Below, piece after piece: positions 51,884 through 60,764 of a stretch of DNA of 64,000 nucleotides (its first letter is position 1; every line of letters begins with the position of its first letter). The notes below the pieces were generated by a model. It did not search any database. It worked only from the letters and a program-made list of their open reading frames with translations, and was not told the DNA's origin. A program made the position numbers and the translations under genes. Origin of the DNA: Bradyrhizobium sp. CER78 (GTDB lineage Bacteria > Pseudomonadota > Alphaproteobacteria > Rhizobiales > Xanthobacteraceae). The DNA is taken from contig NZ_JARVWP010000002.1 of the NCBI RefSeq assembly GCF_029846235.1, positions 248,001 through 312,000 on the forward strand. The letters are read 5' to 3'.

Positions 51884-53884
51884 GTGTTCAAGAAGATATT
51901 GATCGCCAACCGAGGCGAAATCGCCTGCCGTATTGCCCGCACTTGCCAACGTCTCGGCGTTGCGGTAGCCGGCGTGCATTCCACCGCAGATGCCGATGCC
52001 TTGCACGTCAAGACCATCGGCGAATCGATCGAGATCGGCGGTGCGCCGGCCTCGGAGAGCTACTTGCGGATCGATGTGGTGATCGCTGCGGCAAAGTCCA
52101 CCGGCGCCGAGGCCATTCATCCCGGCTTCGGCTTCCTGGCCGAAAATGCGGCCTTCGCCCGCGCGGTTGAAGCCGCAGGGCTAGTGTTCATCGGACCTGC
52201 GCCGGAAACCATCGAGCGGCTCGGCGACAAGGCATCGGCGAAACGTGAAGCCGTCGCGGCCGGCGTACCGACGGTGCCCGGCAGCGAGGTTCCCAGCGAA
52301 GATCCTGTCGAAATCGAACGTATCGTCCGGCGGCTCGAACTGCCTGTCATGCTGAAGGCGGCTGCTGGTGGCGGCGGCAAGGGCATGCGGGCGATCTCGA
52401 CCCTCGACGGACTTCGCGACGAAATCGAGTCCGCGATGCGAGAGGCCAAGAATGCCTTCGGCAACGCGGGGCTGATCGTCGAGAAGCTGATCCAGCGCGG
52501 CCGGCACCTCGAAGTGCAGATCGCGGGAGACGGCGACGGCAACGTCATCCACCTGTTCGAACGCGAATGCACGCTGCAACGCCGTCATCAGAAGCTGATC
52601 GAGGAAGCGCCCGCCGCCAACCTGCCACCCGCGCTTCGCCAGCGCATCCTCGACGACGCCGTCCGGCTCGGTCGCCAACTCAGATATCGTGGCGTCGGCA
52701 CGGTCGAATTCATCGTCAGCGGCACCGACTATTACTTCCTGGAGGTCAATCCGCGGCTCCAGGTCGAGCATCCCGTGACTGAAATGGTCACCGGCATCGA
52801 CATTGTCGAGACCATGCTACGCATTGCCGCCCGCGAAGGCCTGCCGGTTGCGCAGGACAATGTGACGTGCCGGGGCCACGCGGTCGAGGCGCGCATCTGC
52901 GCCGAGGATCCGAACGACGGCTTCATGCCGTCGACCGGCGAGGTCGCCTATGTCAGGTTTCCGTCCCAAGGCATCCGCGTCGAGACCGGCATCGAGAGCG
53001 GATCGACCGTTACGCCCTACTACGACTCGATGCTGGCCAAGCTGATCGCTCACGCGGCTTCCCGCGACCAGGCACTCGATCGGCTACACAACGCGCTCGA
53101 CGAGACGTCAATCTTCGGCGTCATCACCAACAGGGAGTTCCTCCAGCGCCTGATCGCCCTGCCCGCGACCCGGGCCGCGACGTTCCATACCCGCCTCATC
53201 GACGAGCAGATCGACGCGCTCACGCCGCGCGCCGATGGCCTCGCTGCCGAGGCGTTGGCGCTTGGGGCCTATTTCTGGATGATGCGCCAGCGCGCTGTCA
53301 GCTCCGACAGCCCCTGGCAGTCCAGCGGGCTGACCGGCTGGCAGATGGCGCAGGGAGACGACGGCATGTCGCCGATCCCAATCCTGCACCTCGAGAGCGC
53401 CGGCGCCAGCGCGGAAATCCGCTTTGCACCGTTGCAGCCGGACGGCACGATGCTGATCGGCGTTAACGATGCCCGGATTTCGGCGAAGCTTTCGCCGCTC
53501 GCGGACGAGAGCTTCGCTGCCATGGTGAACGCGCGCCGCGAGACCGTGCGGATTGTCCAGAAGGATCAGGCGATCTTCGTCCACGACGCGCGCGCCGCCC
53601 ACACCATGACCTTAATTCCCTACCTGCGGTACATCAGCACAAGTCCCGAGACCAGCGGCGAGCTGCGTGCTCCGATGACGGGCGTGGTGCTGAAGGTCAA
53701 CGTTGTAGTCGGCACCCGCGTCAAGGCCGGCGATGCCACCGTCGTCATGGAGTCCATGAAGATGGAACTGCGCATCGCCAGCGAAGTCGATGGCGTCGTG
53801 ACCGCGGTCCACTTCAAGCCCGGCGAAACAGTCGAGCGAAATGCCGTCGTCGCCGTCGTCGAGCCGGACCTCGCCCTGCAATAA
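51884..53884 (+). CDS. Biotin carboxylase/BCCP (alpha) subunit of acyl-CoA carboxylase
   Basis: The 666-residue protein starts at GTG 51884 after CAGGAG. Biotin carboxylase comes first: KILIANRGEIACRIARTCQR, the ATP-grasp loop LKAAAGGGGKGMRAI near residue 165, HLEVQIAGDGDGNVIHLFER, and FLEVNPRLQVEHPVTE near residue 285. The C-terminal 75 residues form the biotinyl domain with the biotin Lys in VMESMKMELRI near residue 625. Length and layout match MccA/LiuD/AtuF-type alpha subunits. It pairs with the preceding carboxyltransferase and is followed by a canonical enoyl-CoA hydratase. Confidence 0.93.
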   Translation: MFKKILIANRGEIACRIARTCQRLGVAVAGVHSTADADALHVKTIGESIEIGGAPASESYLRIDVVIAAAKSTGAEAIHPGFGFLAENAAFARAVEAAGLVFIGPAPETIERLGDKASAKREAVAAGVPTVPGSEVPSEDPVEIERIVRRLELPVMLKAAAGGGGKGMRAISTLDGLRDEIESAMREAKNAFGNAGLIVEKLIQRGRHLEVQIAGDGDGNVIHLFERECTLQRRHQKLIEEAPAANLPPALRQRILDDAVRLGRQLRYRGVGTVEFIVSGTDYYFLEVNPRLQVEHPVTEMVTGIDIVETMLRIAAREGLPVAQDNVTCRGHAVEARICAEDPNDGFMPSTGEVAYVRFPSQGIRVETGIESGSTVTPYYDSMLAKLIAHAASRDQALDRLHNALDETSIFGVITNREFLQRLIALPATRAATFHTRLIDEQIDALTPRADGLAAEALALGAYFWMMRQRAVSSDSPWQSSGLTGWQMAQGDDGMSPIPILHLESAGASAEIRFAPLQPDGTMLIGVNDARISAKLSPLADESFAAMVNARRETVRIVQKDQAIFVHDARAAHTMTLIPYLRYISTSPETSGELRAPMTGVVLKVNVVVGTRVKAGDATVVMESMKMELRIASEVDGVVTAVHFKPGETVERNAVVAVVEPDLALQ

Positions 53885-53911
53885 CCCGCCCTCTCGAGAT
53901 TCAGGAAGCAC

Positions 53912-54682
53912 ATGTTACGATTGGGAAGCGTGAACTACGACGTCCGGAGCAGGATCGCGATTCTGACCCTTGACGAGCCGGACAAGCTGAACGCACTGAC
54001 GACCGGCATTCGCGCAGGCATCCTCGAAGGCCTGAAGCGGGCCGACAACGACGACCAGGTGTGCGTCAGCATCATCACCGGCGCCGGTGGCAAGGCGTTC
54101 TGCGCCGGCGCCGATATCGGCAATTTCGATTTCGATCCGGAGAAGGCCCGCGCCTTCTTCATCGACGCCATGGAGGTGTTGTCCGCCCCGGAGCGGGCGC
54201 TCAAGCCGGTGATATCGGCCGTCAACGGCATTGCCTATGGCGGCGGCTTCGAGCTTGCCATCGCGTCGGACTTCATCTTCGCAGCCGAAAGCGCCCGCTT
54301 CGCTGTCCCCGAGATCAAGCTGGGACTGCTGCCGGGCTTTGCCATCGTTCGGCTCAAGGACATCGTCGGGCGCGCGAAAGCCAAGGAGATGAGCATGCTC
54401 GGCGATCCCGTCAGCGCCGCCGAGGCATGCCGCCTCGGCATCGTTTCACGCGTGGTCCCCGACGACAGGCTTCTTGCCGACGCGCTGGCGTTCGCCGAAC
54501 GCATCACCTCGCAGCCGCGCCTCGCGGTGCAGATGGCAAAGTCGTTCTACAACCGTGGCCTCGGCGGCGACGAGATGCGCCATGCGATCGATGGCTTTCC
54601 GTTCCTGCTGACACATGCCGACGCCCGCGAAGGCATCGGCGCGTTTCGCGAGAAGCGCGAACAGAAATTCGGCGAGCGGTAA
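53912..54682 (+). CDS. Enoyl-CoA hydratase with both catalytic Glu residues
   Basis: The 256-residue crotonase keeps the two catalytic glutamates: NGIAYGGGFELAIASDF near residue 110 and RFAVPEIKLGLLPG near residue 130. It also has the acyl-CoA oxyanion segment GGKAFCAGADIGNF. Of the three crotonase-fold genes in this cluster it is the only one with the full hydratase set. It follows the carboxylase alpha gene after 27 bp, which fits hydration of the carboxylated enoyl-CoA, as in leucine and terpene breakdown. Confidence 0.9.
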   Translation: MLRLGSVNYDVRSRIAILTLDEPDKLNALTTGIRAGILEGLKRADNDDQVCVSIITGAGGKAFCAGADIGNFDFDPEKARAFFIDAMEVLSAPERALKPVISAVNGIAYGGGFELAIASDFIFAAESARFAVPEIKLGLLPGFAIVRLKDIVGRAKAKEMSMLGDPVSAAEACRLGIVSRVVPDDRLLADALAFAERITSQPRLAVQMAKSFYNRGLGGDEMRHAIDGFPFLLTHADAREGIGAFREKREQKFGER

Positions 54683-54781
54683 TTCCCCCTCGCCGTCATC
54701 GCAACCGACATCGCGTCGCGGATCGCCTGCCTGCGGGGCGCACCACACCACAATCCAACAGAAGAAAATGAGGGAGAACTC

Positions 54782-55984
54782 GTGAAACAGCATTTCCTGG
54801 CCCTGGCCATCCTCGCGGCGGCGACATCGACCGCCTCCGCGCAGATCTCCAACGACGTTGTCCGGATCGGCGTGCTGACCGATCTTTCGAGTTGGGGGCG
54901 CGACAACAGCGGTCCGGGATCGGTCGAGGCAGCCAAAATGGCCGTCGAGGAGTTCGGCCCGACCGTGCTGGGCAAGCCGATCGAGATCGTCAGCGCCGAT
55001 CATCAGATGAAGACCGACGTCGGCCTGCAAATCGCGCGGGACTGGTTCGACAACGGCAAGGTCGACGCCGTCGCCGACATCCCGAACTCGGGGATCGCGA
55101 TCGCCATCCACAACATGGTCAAGGAACGCAACAAGATCGCGTTGCTCTCGGGCCCGGGTGCAAGCTCGCTGACGGACGAACTGTGCAGCCCCAACACCGT
55201 TCACTTCGCCTACGATACCTATGCCCTCTCCAAGGTGACGGCCTCGGCGGTCATCAAGGAAGGCGGCAAGTCCTGGTTCTTTGTGACAGCCGACTACGCC
55301 TTCGGCCAGCAACTGGAGAAGGACGCCGTGCGCTTCATCAAGGAGCAGGACGGCAAGGTGCTCGGCAGCGTGCGGCATCCGACCAACACGGCCGATTTCT
55401 CCTCGTTCGTTTTGCAGGCGCAGAACTCCAAAGCGGATGTGGTGGCATTCGCCAACGCCGGCCAGGACACCGACAATGCGATCAAGCAATCCGGGGAATT
55501 CGGCCTGGTGCAGGGTGGCCAAAAGCTCGTCGGCCTCTTGATGTTCGATACCGACGTGCACGCGATCGGCCTGCAATCCGCGCAAGGCACCTACATGACG
55601 ACGGCTTCCTACTGGAACATGGATGAAAAGACCCGCGCGTGGTCGAAGAAGTTCTTCGCCAGAACCAAGGTGATGCCGACGATGATCCACACCGGCGTCT
55701 ATGGCTCGGTGCTGCACTATCTCAAGGCGATCCAGGCGGCTGGCACGGACGATCCGGCGAAGGTGATGGCGAAAATGCGCGAGCTGCCGATCGAAGACGC
55801 CTTCGTGCACGGCGGCAAGCTGCGCGAGGACGGCCGGGTCATCCGCGACATGTATCTCGCCCGGGTGAAGAAGCCGTCCGAGTCAAAGGAACCGTGGGAC
55901 TACCTCGAGATCGTCAAGACCGTCAAAGGCGAGGACGCCTACCGGCCGGTCTCCGAGTCGAAATGCCAGCTCCTGAAGAAGTAA
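54782..55984 (+). CDS. Branched-chain amino acid-type periplasmic binding protein
   Basis: The 400-residue protein starts at GTG 54782 after GAGGGAGAA and has a signal peptide (FLALAILAAATSTASA). The mature part is a LivK-type type I binding fold (DVVRIGVLTDLSSWG, VEAAKMAVEEFG, NKIALLSGPGASSL, WFFVTADYAFGQQLEKDAV). No permease or ATPase genes lie nearby, so it is an orphan that must share a transporter. It is last in the carboxylase-hydratase transcript, and many related proteins bind carboxylic acids, so it may capture the pathway substrate. Confidence 0.88.
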   Translation: MKQHFLALAILAAATSTASAQISNDVVRIGVLTDLSSWGRDNSGPGSVEAAKMAVEEFGPTVLGKPIEIVSADHQMKTDVGLQIARDWFDNGKVDAVADIPNSGIAIAIHNMVKERNKIALLSGPGASSLTDELCSPNTVHFAYDTYALSKVTASAVIKEGGKSWFFVTADYAFGQQLEKDAVRFIKEQDGKVLGSVRHPTNTADFSSFVLQAQNSKADVVAFANAGQDTDNAIKQSGEFGLVQGGQKLVGLLMFDTDVHAIGLQSAQGTYMTTASYWNMDEKTRAWSKKFFARTKVMPTMIHTGVYGSVLHYLKAIQAAGTDDPAKVMAKMRELPIEDAFVHGGKLREDGRVIRDMYLARVKKPSESKEPWDYLEIVKTVKGEDAYRPVSESKCQLLKK

Positions 55985-56010
55985 GCTGATCAGGTCAGGC
56001 ACCTCAGCGA

Positions 56011-56045
56011 ATGCGACGCGCCGATGCAGTCGGCGCGTTTCGCAT
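56011..56045. terminator. Bidirectional terminator hairpin
   Basis: CGCGCCGA and TCGGCGCG form a perfect stem around TGCAG. ATGCGA and TCGCAT extend it across a 2-base bulge. It lies between the binding-protein gene and the convergent tetR gene. Confidence 0.75.
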
Positions 56046-56058
56046 GCGCTCCCCCTCG

Positions 56059-56661
56059 TTACCGGTCCACGCAGGTGCCGATGGTGAGCATCGCGGTCAG
56101 CTCACGCGCCGTCTGGGCGACCCTGAGTTGCCCCCGGCCGTTGACGTATCGCCAGGCGACATGCTCGATCGCGCCGAACAGAACGTCGCGCAGCAGCTTT
56201 GGATTGACGTCCGGCCTCACCTCCCCGGTCTTGACCGCGTCCTTGACGATTCGAATCAGAACCGAGGTATAGCGCCGGTTCATCTCCTGGATCGCCGAGC
56301 CTTCGTAGTCACTCGCGCCCCGCACCTCCGCAATGAACAGGCGGCAGAGGTCGGTGTCGGAGACGAAGACCTCGAGATGCCGCCTGATCAGCGCCTCGAG
56401 GCGATCGCGAAAGCGATCTTTCCTGAACACCTGCGTCTCGAGATCGATCAGGATCCGTTCATAGAACTTCTGCAACACGGCAAACAGCAGGCCCCGCTTG
56501 TTCCGGAAGTATCGATAAGCAAGCCCGTCGGAAATCTGCGCGATGCGCGCGATCTCGGCGATCGAGGTCCCCTCAAACCCCCTCTCGGCGAAGGCACGCT
56601 TGGCCGCATCGAGAATCGCGTCGTAACGATCCTGCATTCGCTCGGGACTTATCGCCGGCAT
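56059..56661 (-). CDS. TetR-family regulator of the acyl-CoA dehydrogenase operon
   Basis: The 200-residue protein has a TetR HTH (RAFAERGFEGTSIAEIARIA, then ISDGLAYRYFRNKRGLL) and a C-terminal domain of the fatty-acid regulator type. It is divergent from the dehydrogenase-SDR-ligase operon. Two copies of a TGAAT-N3-ATTCA palindrome lie in the shared promoter region and are its probable binding sites. The ligand is probably an acyl-CoA. Confidence 0.88.
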   Translation of the reverse strand: MPAISPERMQDRYDAILDAAKRAFAERGFEGTSIAEIARIAQISDGLAYRYFRNKRGLLFAVLQKFYERILIDLETQVFRKDRFRDRLEALIRRHLEVFVSDTDLCRLFIAEVRGASDYEGSAIQEMNRRYTSVLIRIVKDAVKTGEVRPDVNPKLLRDVLFGAIEHVAWRYVNGRGQLRVAQTARELTAMLTIGTCVDR

Positions 56662-56715
56662 GTCGCAACTCGGGAATGTTCCAGATCCATGACGACAAGT
56701 CGCATCGCGCTAAAC

Positions 56716-56788
56716 TGAATATAATTCATTTTGGTTCTCGTCGATCGGCCCTCGGCAGTTGACACCACCCTAAACTGAATTACATTCA
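56716..56788. promoter_or_regulatory. Twin TGAAT-N3-ATTCA operators
   Basis: TGAAT-ATA-ATTCA (56716-56728) and TGAAT-TAC-ATTCA (56776-56788) are both preceded by CTAAAC and followed by TT or T. The two sites are exactly 60 bp apart in the gap between tetR and the dehydrogenase gene, placed to control both divergent promoters. Confidence 0.75.
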
Positions 56789-56848
56789 TTATAAAGCGCG
56801 TTCAGCCCAAGATCGCGGCGTCCATAAAAACGGGAAGGAAGCCGGCGT

Positions 56849-58072
56849 ATGACCACGTCCCAGGCCAGCTTGAGCGGCGACAATCGCGTGTCGATGTTTG
56901 CGCTCGACGAGCAGCAGCAAGCCATCCTCGATCAGGCCGACCGTTTTGCACGCAAAGAGCTGTATCCGCTTTCCGAGCGAATGGACCGCGAGGAATGGTG
57001 GCCGGACGAGGCATTCCGCACGATCGGCGACAACGGCTTTTTCGGCGCGACCATCCCCGAGGAATATGGCGGCGCCGGCATGGACCTTGTGGCGGCCGGC
57101 CTGGTGCTGCAGGGCTTCGCGCGCTGGAACCACGCGATGGCGCTGTCCTGGGTCGCGCACGACAATTTGTGCGCCAACAACATCTATCGCAACGGCAACG
57201 AACAGCAGCGCCGCAAATACCTGCCGGACCTGTGCAAGGGCCGGACAATCGGCGCGCTCGGCCTCACCGAACCGGGAGCCGGCTCCGACGCGCTGGGCTC
57301 GATGCGCACCACCGCGCGGCGCGACGGCGATCACTACGTCCTCAACGGCGGCAAGATCTTCATCACCAACGGACCGGTCGCCGACGTCATCCTGGTCTAC
57401 GCCAAGACCGATCGCGCAAAGGGCGCCCACGGCATTTCCGCCTTCATCGTCGAAAAGGGCTTTCCCGGGTTCAAGGTCGCTCAGAAGCTGACCAAAATGG
57501 GCTATCGCGGCAGCCAGACCGCCGAGCTGGTGTTCGAAGACTGCCGGGTGCCCGTGGAGAATTTGGTCGGCGGCGAGAACCGCGGCGTGTCGATCGTGAT
57601 GAGCGGGCTCGATCTGGAGCGCGCGATGGTCGCGCCGTTGTGTCTCGGTGTTTCGGAGCGCGCCTTGCAGCTCTCCATCGACTACGCGCAGACTCGCCAG
57701 CAATTCGGCAAGCCTATCGGCTCGTTCCAGATGGTCCAGTCCATGCTGGCGGAGATGTACGTTCAGGTCGAGACCATGCGGACCTTCACCTATCGCACGC
57801 TTGCGGAAGGCGCCCCGCTCGAAATCGGCGGTGGCGGACGCGGCGACATCCACATGCTGACGGCGGCCTCCGTGATGTACGCTGCGGAGGCATGCCACGC
57901 CGTCCTCGACAGGGCGGTCCAGATCCATGGCGGCAGCGGCTACATCTGGGAGTCGGAGATCAACCGGCTGTTTCGCTCGATCAAGCTGCTGGAAATCGGC
58001 GCCGGAACGACCGAGGTCCGGAAGATGATCATCGCGGGCGAACTGCTCAAGGACGCGGCTTCCCATGGCTGA
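56849..58072 (+). CDS. Acyl-CoA dehydrogenase, isovaleryl-CoA dehydrogenase-like
   Basis: The 407-residue flavoenzyme has the ACAD signatures GALGLTEPGAGSDALG near residue 145 and KMGYRGSQTAELVFEDCRVP near residue 225. The C-terminal segment reads EIGAGTTEVRKMIIAGELL, so the Glu of the common YEGT motif is Gly-Ala. A Glu is present at SGLDLERAMVAPLCLG near residue 255, where isovaleryl-CoA dehydrogenases place their base. That suggests a branched acyl-CoA substrate. It overlaps the SDR gene by 8 bp. Confidence 0.9.
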   Translation: MTTSQASLSGDNRVSMFALDEQQQAILDQADRFARKELYPLSERMDREEWWPDEAFRTIGDNGFFGATIPEEYGGAGMDLVAAGLVLQGFARWNHAMALSWVAHDNLCANNIYRNGNEQQRRKYLPDLCKGRTIGALGLTEPGAGSDALGSMRTTARRDGDHYVLNGGKIFITNGPVADVILVYAKTDRAKGAHGISAFIVEKGFPGFKVAQKLTKMGYRGSQTAELVFEDCRVPVENLVGGENRGVSIVMSGLDLERAMVAPLCLGVSERALQLSIDYAQTRQQFGKPIGSFQMVQSMLAEMYVQVETMRTFTYRTLAEGAPLEIGGGGRGDIHMLTAASVMYAAEACHAVLDRAVQIHGGSGYIWESEINRLFRSIKLLEIGAGTTEVRKMIIAGELLKDAASHG

Positions 58073-58946
58073 CGATCACACGACTGAGCGATCGGAAAGG
58101 CTCGGGCTCACGGACGATGAGCTTGCGCTGCATCGGACCGTGTTCGGCTCCGACGCCCTCAAGGATATGGTCATCGTGCTGTCCGGCGGCGCGGGTGGCA
58201 TCGGGCGGGCAATCGCGTGGTTGTTCGCGCGGCTCGGCGCGCATCTCGTCGTGGTCGGCCGCGACCAGAGCAAATTGTTCGCGCTGACATCCAGTATGAC
58301 GGCGAAGGGATTGCAGGCATCCGCAAGCGCCGTCGACATCAGGGATCCCGACGCCGTCGCGAGCCTGTTCGATACGGTCTGGCAGACGCATGGCCGCGTC
58401 GACGGCCTGATCAACAGCGCGGGCGGACAATTCCCGCAACCGGCCATCGATTTTTCGGTCAAGGGCTGGAATGCCGTCATCGATACCAATCTGAACGGCA
58501 CCTGGTACATGATGCAGACCGCCGCCCGACACTGGCGCGACAACAAGCATCCCGGCAACATCGTCAACATTGTCGTCGTGACGACGCACGGCCTTTATGG
58601 CATCGCGCATTCGATCGCCGCCAGATCCGGGGTCATCGGCCTTTCGCGCAGCGTTGCCGTGGAATGGGCCCCACTGAACATCCGGGTGAATTGCGTCGCC
58701 CCCGGTGCGATCGAGACCGAAGGCTGGAGCGTCTATACGCCCGAGGCACGCGCGGCTTACCCGCGATCAAATCCGATGATGCGGGTGGGTTCGCCGTGGG
58801 ATGTAGCCGAAGCCTGCGCCTATCTCGCAAGTCCCTCCGGAGCATTCGTGACCGGCGAGACATTGACTGTGGATGGCGGGGGCCAGCTCTGGGGAGAGAC
58901 CTGGACCACCGGAAAGCCGGCCTATTTCACCGGGGAGGACCGGTAG
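58065..58946 (+). CDS. SDR-family reductase, enoyl/dienoyl-CoA reductase-like
   Basis: The 293-residue protein has a Rossmann fold: VLSGGAGGIGRAIAWLFARL near residue 45, NSAGGQFPQPAIDFSVKGWN near residue 125, TVDGGGQLWGE near the C-terminus. The usual YxxxK pair is absent; the segment reads HSIAARSGVIGLSRSVAVEW. That substitution is typical of peroxisomal-type trans-2-enoyl-CoA and 2,4-dienoyl-CoA reductases, which pair with acyl-CoA dehydrogenases. It overlaps the dehydrogenase by 8 bp and so is co-translated. Confidence 0.88.
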   Translation: MADDHTTERSERLGLTDDELALHRTVFGSDALKDMVIVLSGGAGGIGRAIAWLFARLGAHLVVVGRDQSKLFALTSSMTAKGLQASASAVDIRDPDAVASLFDTVWQTHGRVDGLINSAGGQFPQPAIDFSVKGWNAVIDTNLNGTWYMMQTAARHWRDNKHPGNIVNIVVVTTHGLYGIAHSIAARSGVIGLSRSVAVEWAPLNIRVNCVAPGAIETEGWSVYTPEARAAYPRSNPMMRVGSPWDVAEACAYLASPSGAFVTGETLTVDGGGQLWGETWTTGKPAYFTGEDR

Positions 58947-58981
58947 ATTTGTCGCGCGGCGCGAATTCAGGGAGCTCACGA

Positions 58982-59044
58982 ATGGACTTTCAATATCTGC
59001 GTCAAGACCTCTTCGCCCCTCATCACTTTGTCAGCAAGGATTGA
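58982..59044 (+). CDS. Possible 20-residue peptide between SDR and ligase genes
   Basis: A short frame (MDFQYLRQDLFAPHHFVSKD) begins at ATG 58982 with GGGAG upstream and ends 6 bases before the ligase GTG. It fills an intergenic gap exactly and has a ribosome-binding site. It could be a translational leader or chance; I recognise no family. Confidence 0.35.
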   Translation: MDFQYLRQDLFAPHHFVSKD

Positions 59045-59050
59045 GCCGCC

Positions 59051-60628
59051 GTGACCAGTCACCTGATTCACCGTGTCAATGTTGGCGACCTCGTCACCCG
59101 AAGCGCGGCGCGCTTTCCGGAGCGAGAGATGATCTGCGACGGCGACCGGCGTTGGTCCTATCGCGACTTCGACGCCTGGACCAACCGCATCGCTCATGGG
59201 CTTGCCGCGCTCGGCCTCGTGAAGGGCGACGCGCTTGCGCTGATGTCGGGCAACCGCGCCGAATTCCTTGCCGTCTATTTCGCCTGCGCGCGGCTTGGCC
59301 TCGTCTGTGTCCCCGTCAACCTGCTCTGGCGACAGGGCGAACTTAGCCACGTCCTGAAGGATTCGCGCTCCCGCGCCGCCGTCGTCGAAGCCGGCCTGCT
59401 GAAGCAATTCTGCGCTGGTGTGGAAGATCCGGCACAGCTGCTCGGCGTCGTCGTGATCGACGGGCAGGCGGCGACCGCCCCCGACGGCATCGGTGACCTG
59501 CCGGTGCTCGCGTTCGACGCGCTCGCGGCCGGCCAGTCCTCGGACATTCCGGATATCGCGATCGAGGATCGCGCTCCCCTCTCCTATCTCTACACCAGCG
59601 GCACGACCTCCGCGCCGAAGGGCGTGATCGGCACCCATCTGGCGATCTACCTGGAATCACTGGGGACCGCGATCGACACCCGCATGACCGAGAACGATCG
59701 GCTGAGCGTGGTGCTTCCGCTCTTCCACACCGCCCAGCTCAACGCACTCTGCACGCCGGCCATCGCAGCCGGCGCCTCGATGGTGATCCAGCGCGGCTTC
59801 GACGCTACGGCTCTTCACGAAGCCATCGAGAATGAGCGCATCAGCGTGCTCTTTGCGCTGCCGATGATGATCCAGCAGCTCGTCGAACGCCAGCTCGCGC
59901 ACCGACGCAATGTCTCGAGCCTGCGCCTGACGGTCTACGCGATGGCGCCGATGCCGGAAGCGGAACTCCGCCGCGCGATCGAGACCTTCGGCTGCAACTT
60001 CAGCCTCATGTTCGGGCAAACCGAGATGAGCCCGGTCTCGACATTCTTCAAGCCGGAGCACCAGCTCAGCCATCCCGGCGCGGTTGGCACGCCGGCCGTC
60101 AACGTGCAGGTCGCCATCATGGCCCCTGGCGGCGAGCTGCTTCCGACAGGCGCGACCGGCGAGATCGTCTATCGCAGTCCCCAGACCATGGCGGGCTACC
60201 TGCACAATCCCGAGGCGACCGCAGATGCCTTCCGCCATGGCTGGTTTCACTCAGGCGATGCCGGCCATTTCGACGATGACGGGATTCTCTGGTTCGAGGA
60301 CCGCTTCAAGGATGTCATCAAGACGGGTGGCGAGAATGTCTCGTCGATCGAGGTCGAGCTCGCGGTCCGGGCCGCCCATCCCGACGTGCTTGAAGTCGCC
60401 GCGATCGGATTGCCGCACGAGCGTTGGGGCGAAGCGATCACCGCCGTCGTCCTCACCCAAGATGGCCGATCCATCGACGCGGACACGCTGCTGTCAGCCG
60501 TGCGCGAGCGGCTAAGCCCGTTCAAATGCCCGAAGGCCGTCATCCATGTTTCGGAGCTGCCCAAGACCGCCACCGGCAAAATCGAAAAAGCCAAGCTGAG
60601 GCGCACCTATGCAGCCTACTACCAGTAA
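59051..60628 (+). CDS. AMP-forming acyl-CoA ligase
   Basis: The 525-residue ligase starts at GTG 59051. Motifs: SYLYTSGTTSAPKGVIGTH near residue 180, SLMFGQTEMSPVSTF near residue 320, FHSGDAGHFDDDGILWFED, FKDVIKTGGENVSSIEVE, and KTATGKIEKAKLRR near the end. It activates a carboxylic acid to its CoA ester. It is third in the dehydrogenase-SDR-ligase operon, which thus covers activation, desaturation and a reduction step. The gene starts 104 bp after the SDR stop. Confidence 0.9.
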   Translation: MTSHLIHRVNVGDLVTRSAARFPEREMICDGDRRWSYRDFDAWTNRIAHGLAALGLVKGDALALMSGNRAEFLAVYFACARLGLVCVPVNLLWRQGELSHVLKDSRSRAAVVEAGLLKQFCAGVEDPAQLLGVVVIDGQAATAPDGIGDLPVLAFDALAAGQSSDIPDIAIEDRAPLSYLYTSGTTSAPKGVIGTHLAIYLESLGTAIDTRMTENDRLSVVLPLFHTAQLNALCTPAIAAGASMVIQRGFDATALHEAIENERISVLFALPMMIQQLVERQLAHRRNVSSLRLTVYAMAPMPEAELRRAIETFGCNFSLMFGQTEMSPVSTFFKPEHQLSHPGAVGTPAVNVQVAIMAPGGELLPTGATGEIVYRSPQTMAGYLHNPEATADAFRHGWFHSGDAGHFDDDGILWFEDRFKDVIKTGGENVSSIEVELAVRAAHPDVLEVAAIGLPHERWGEAITAVVLTQDGRSIDADTLLSAVRERLSPFKCPKAVIHVSELPKTATGKIEKAKLRRTYAAYYQ

Positions 60629-60764
60629 GTCGTCGTCCGCCGCAGCCGCTGCAAGTCATCCGTGCGATGTTGACCAGCCAGTCGCGCACCGATGTCGATC
60701 CCGCCCGCACCGGCCTCCCCGCCCATCAAACTCGTTGTCGGACTGACAGGGCTACCTTACGGTC

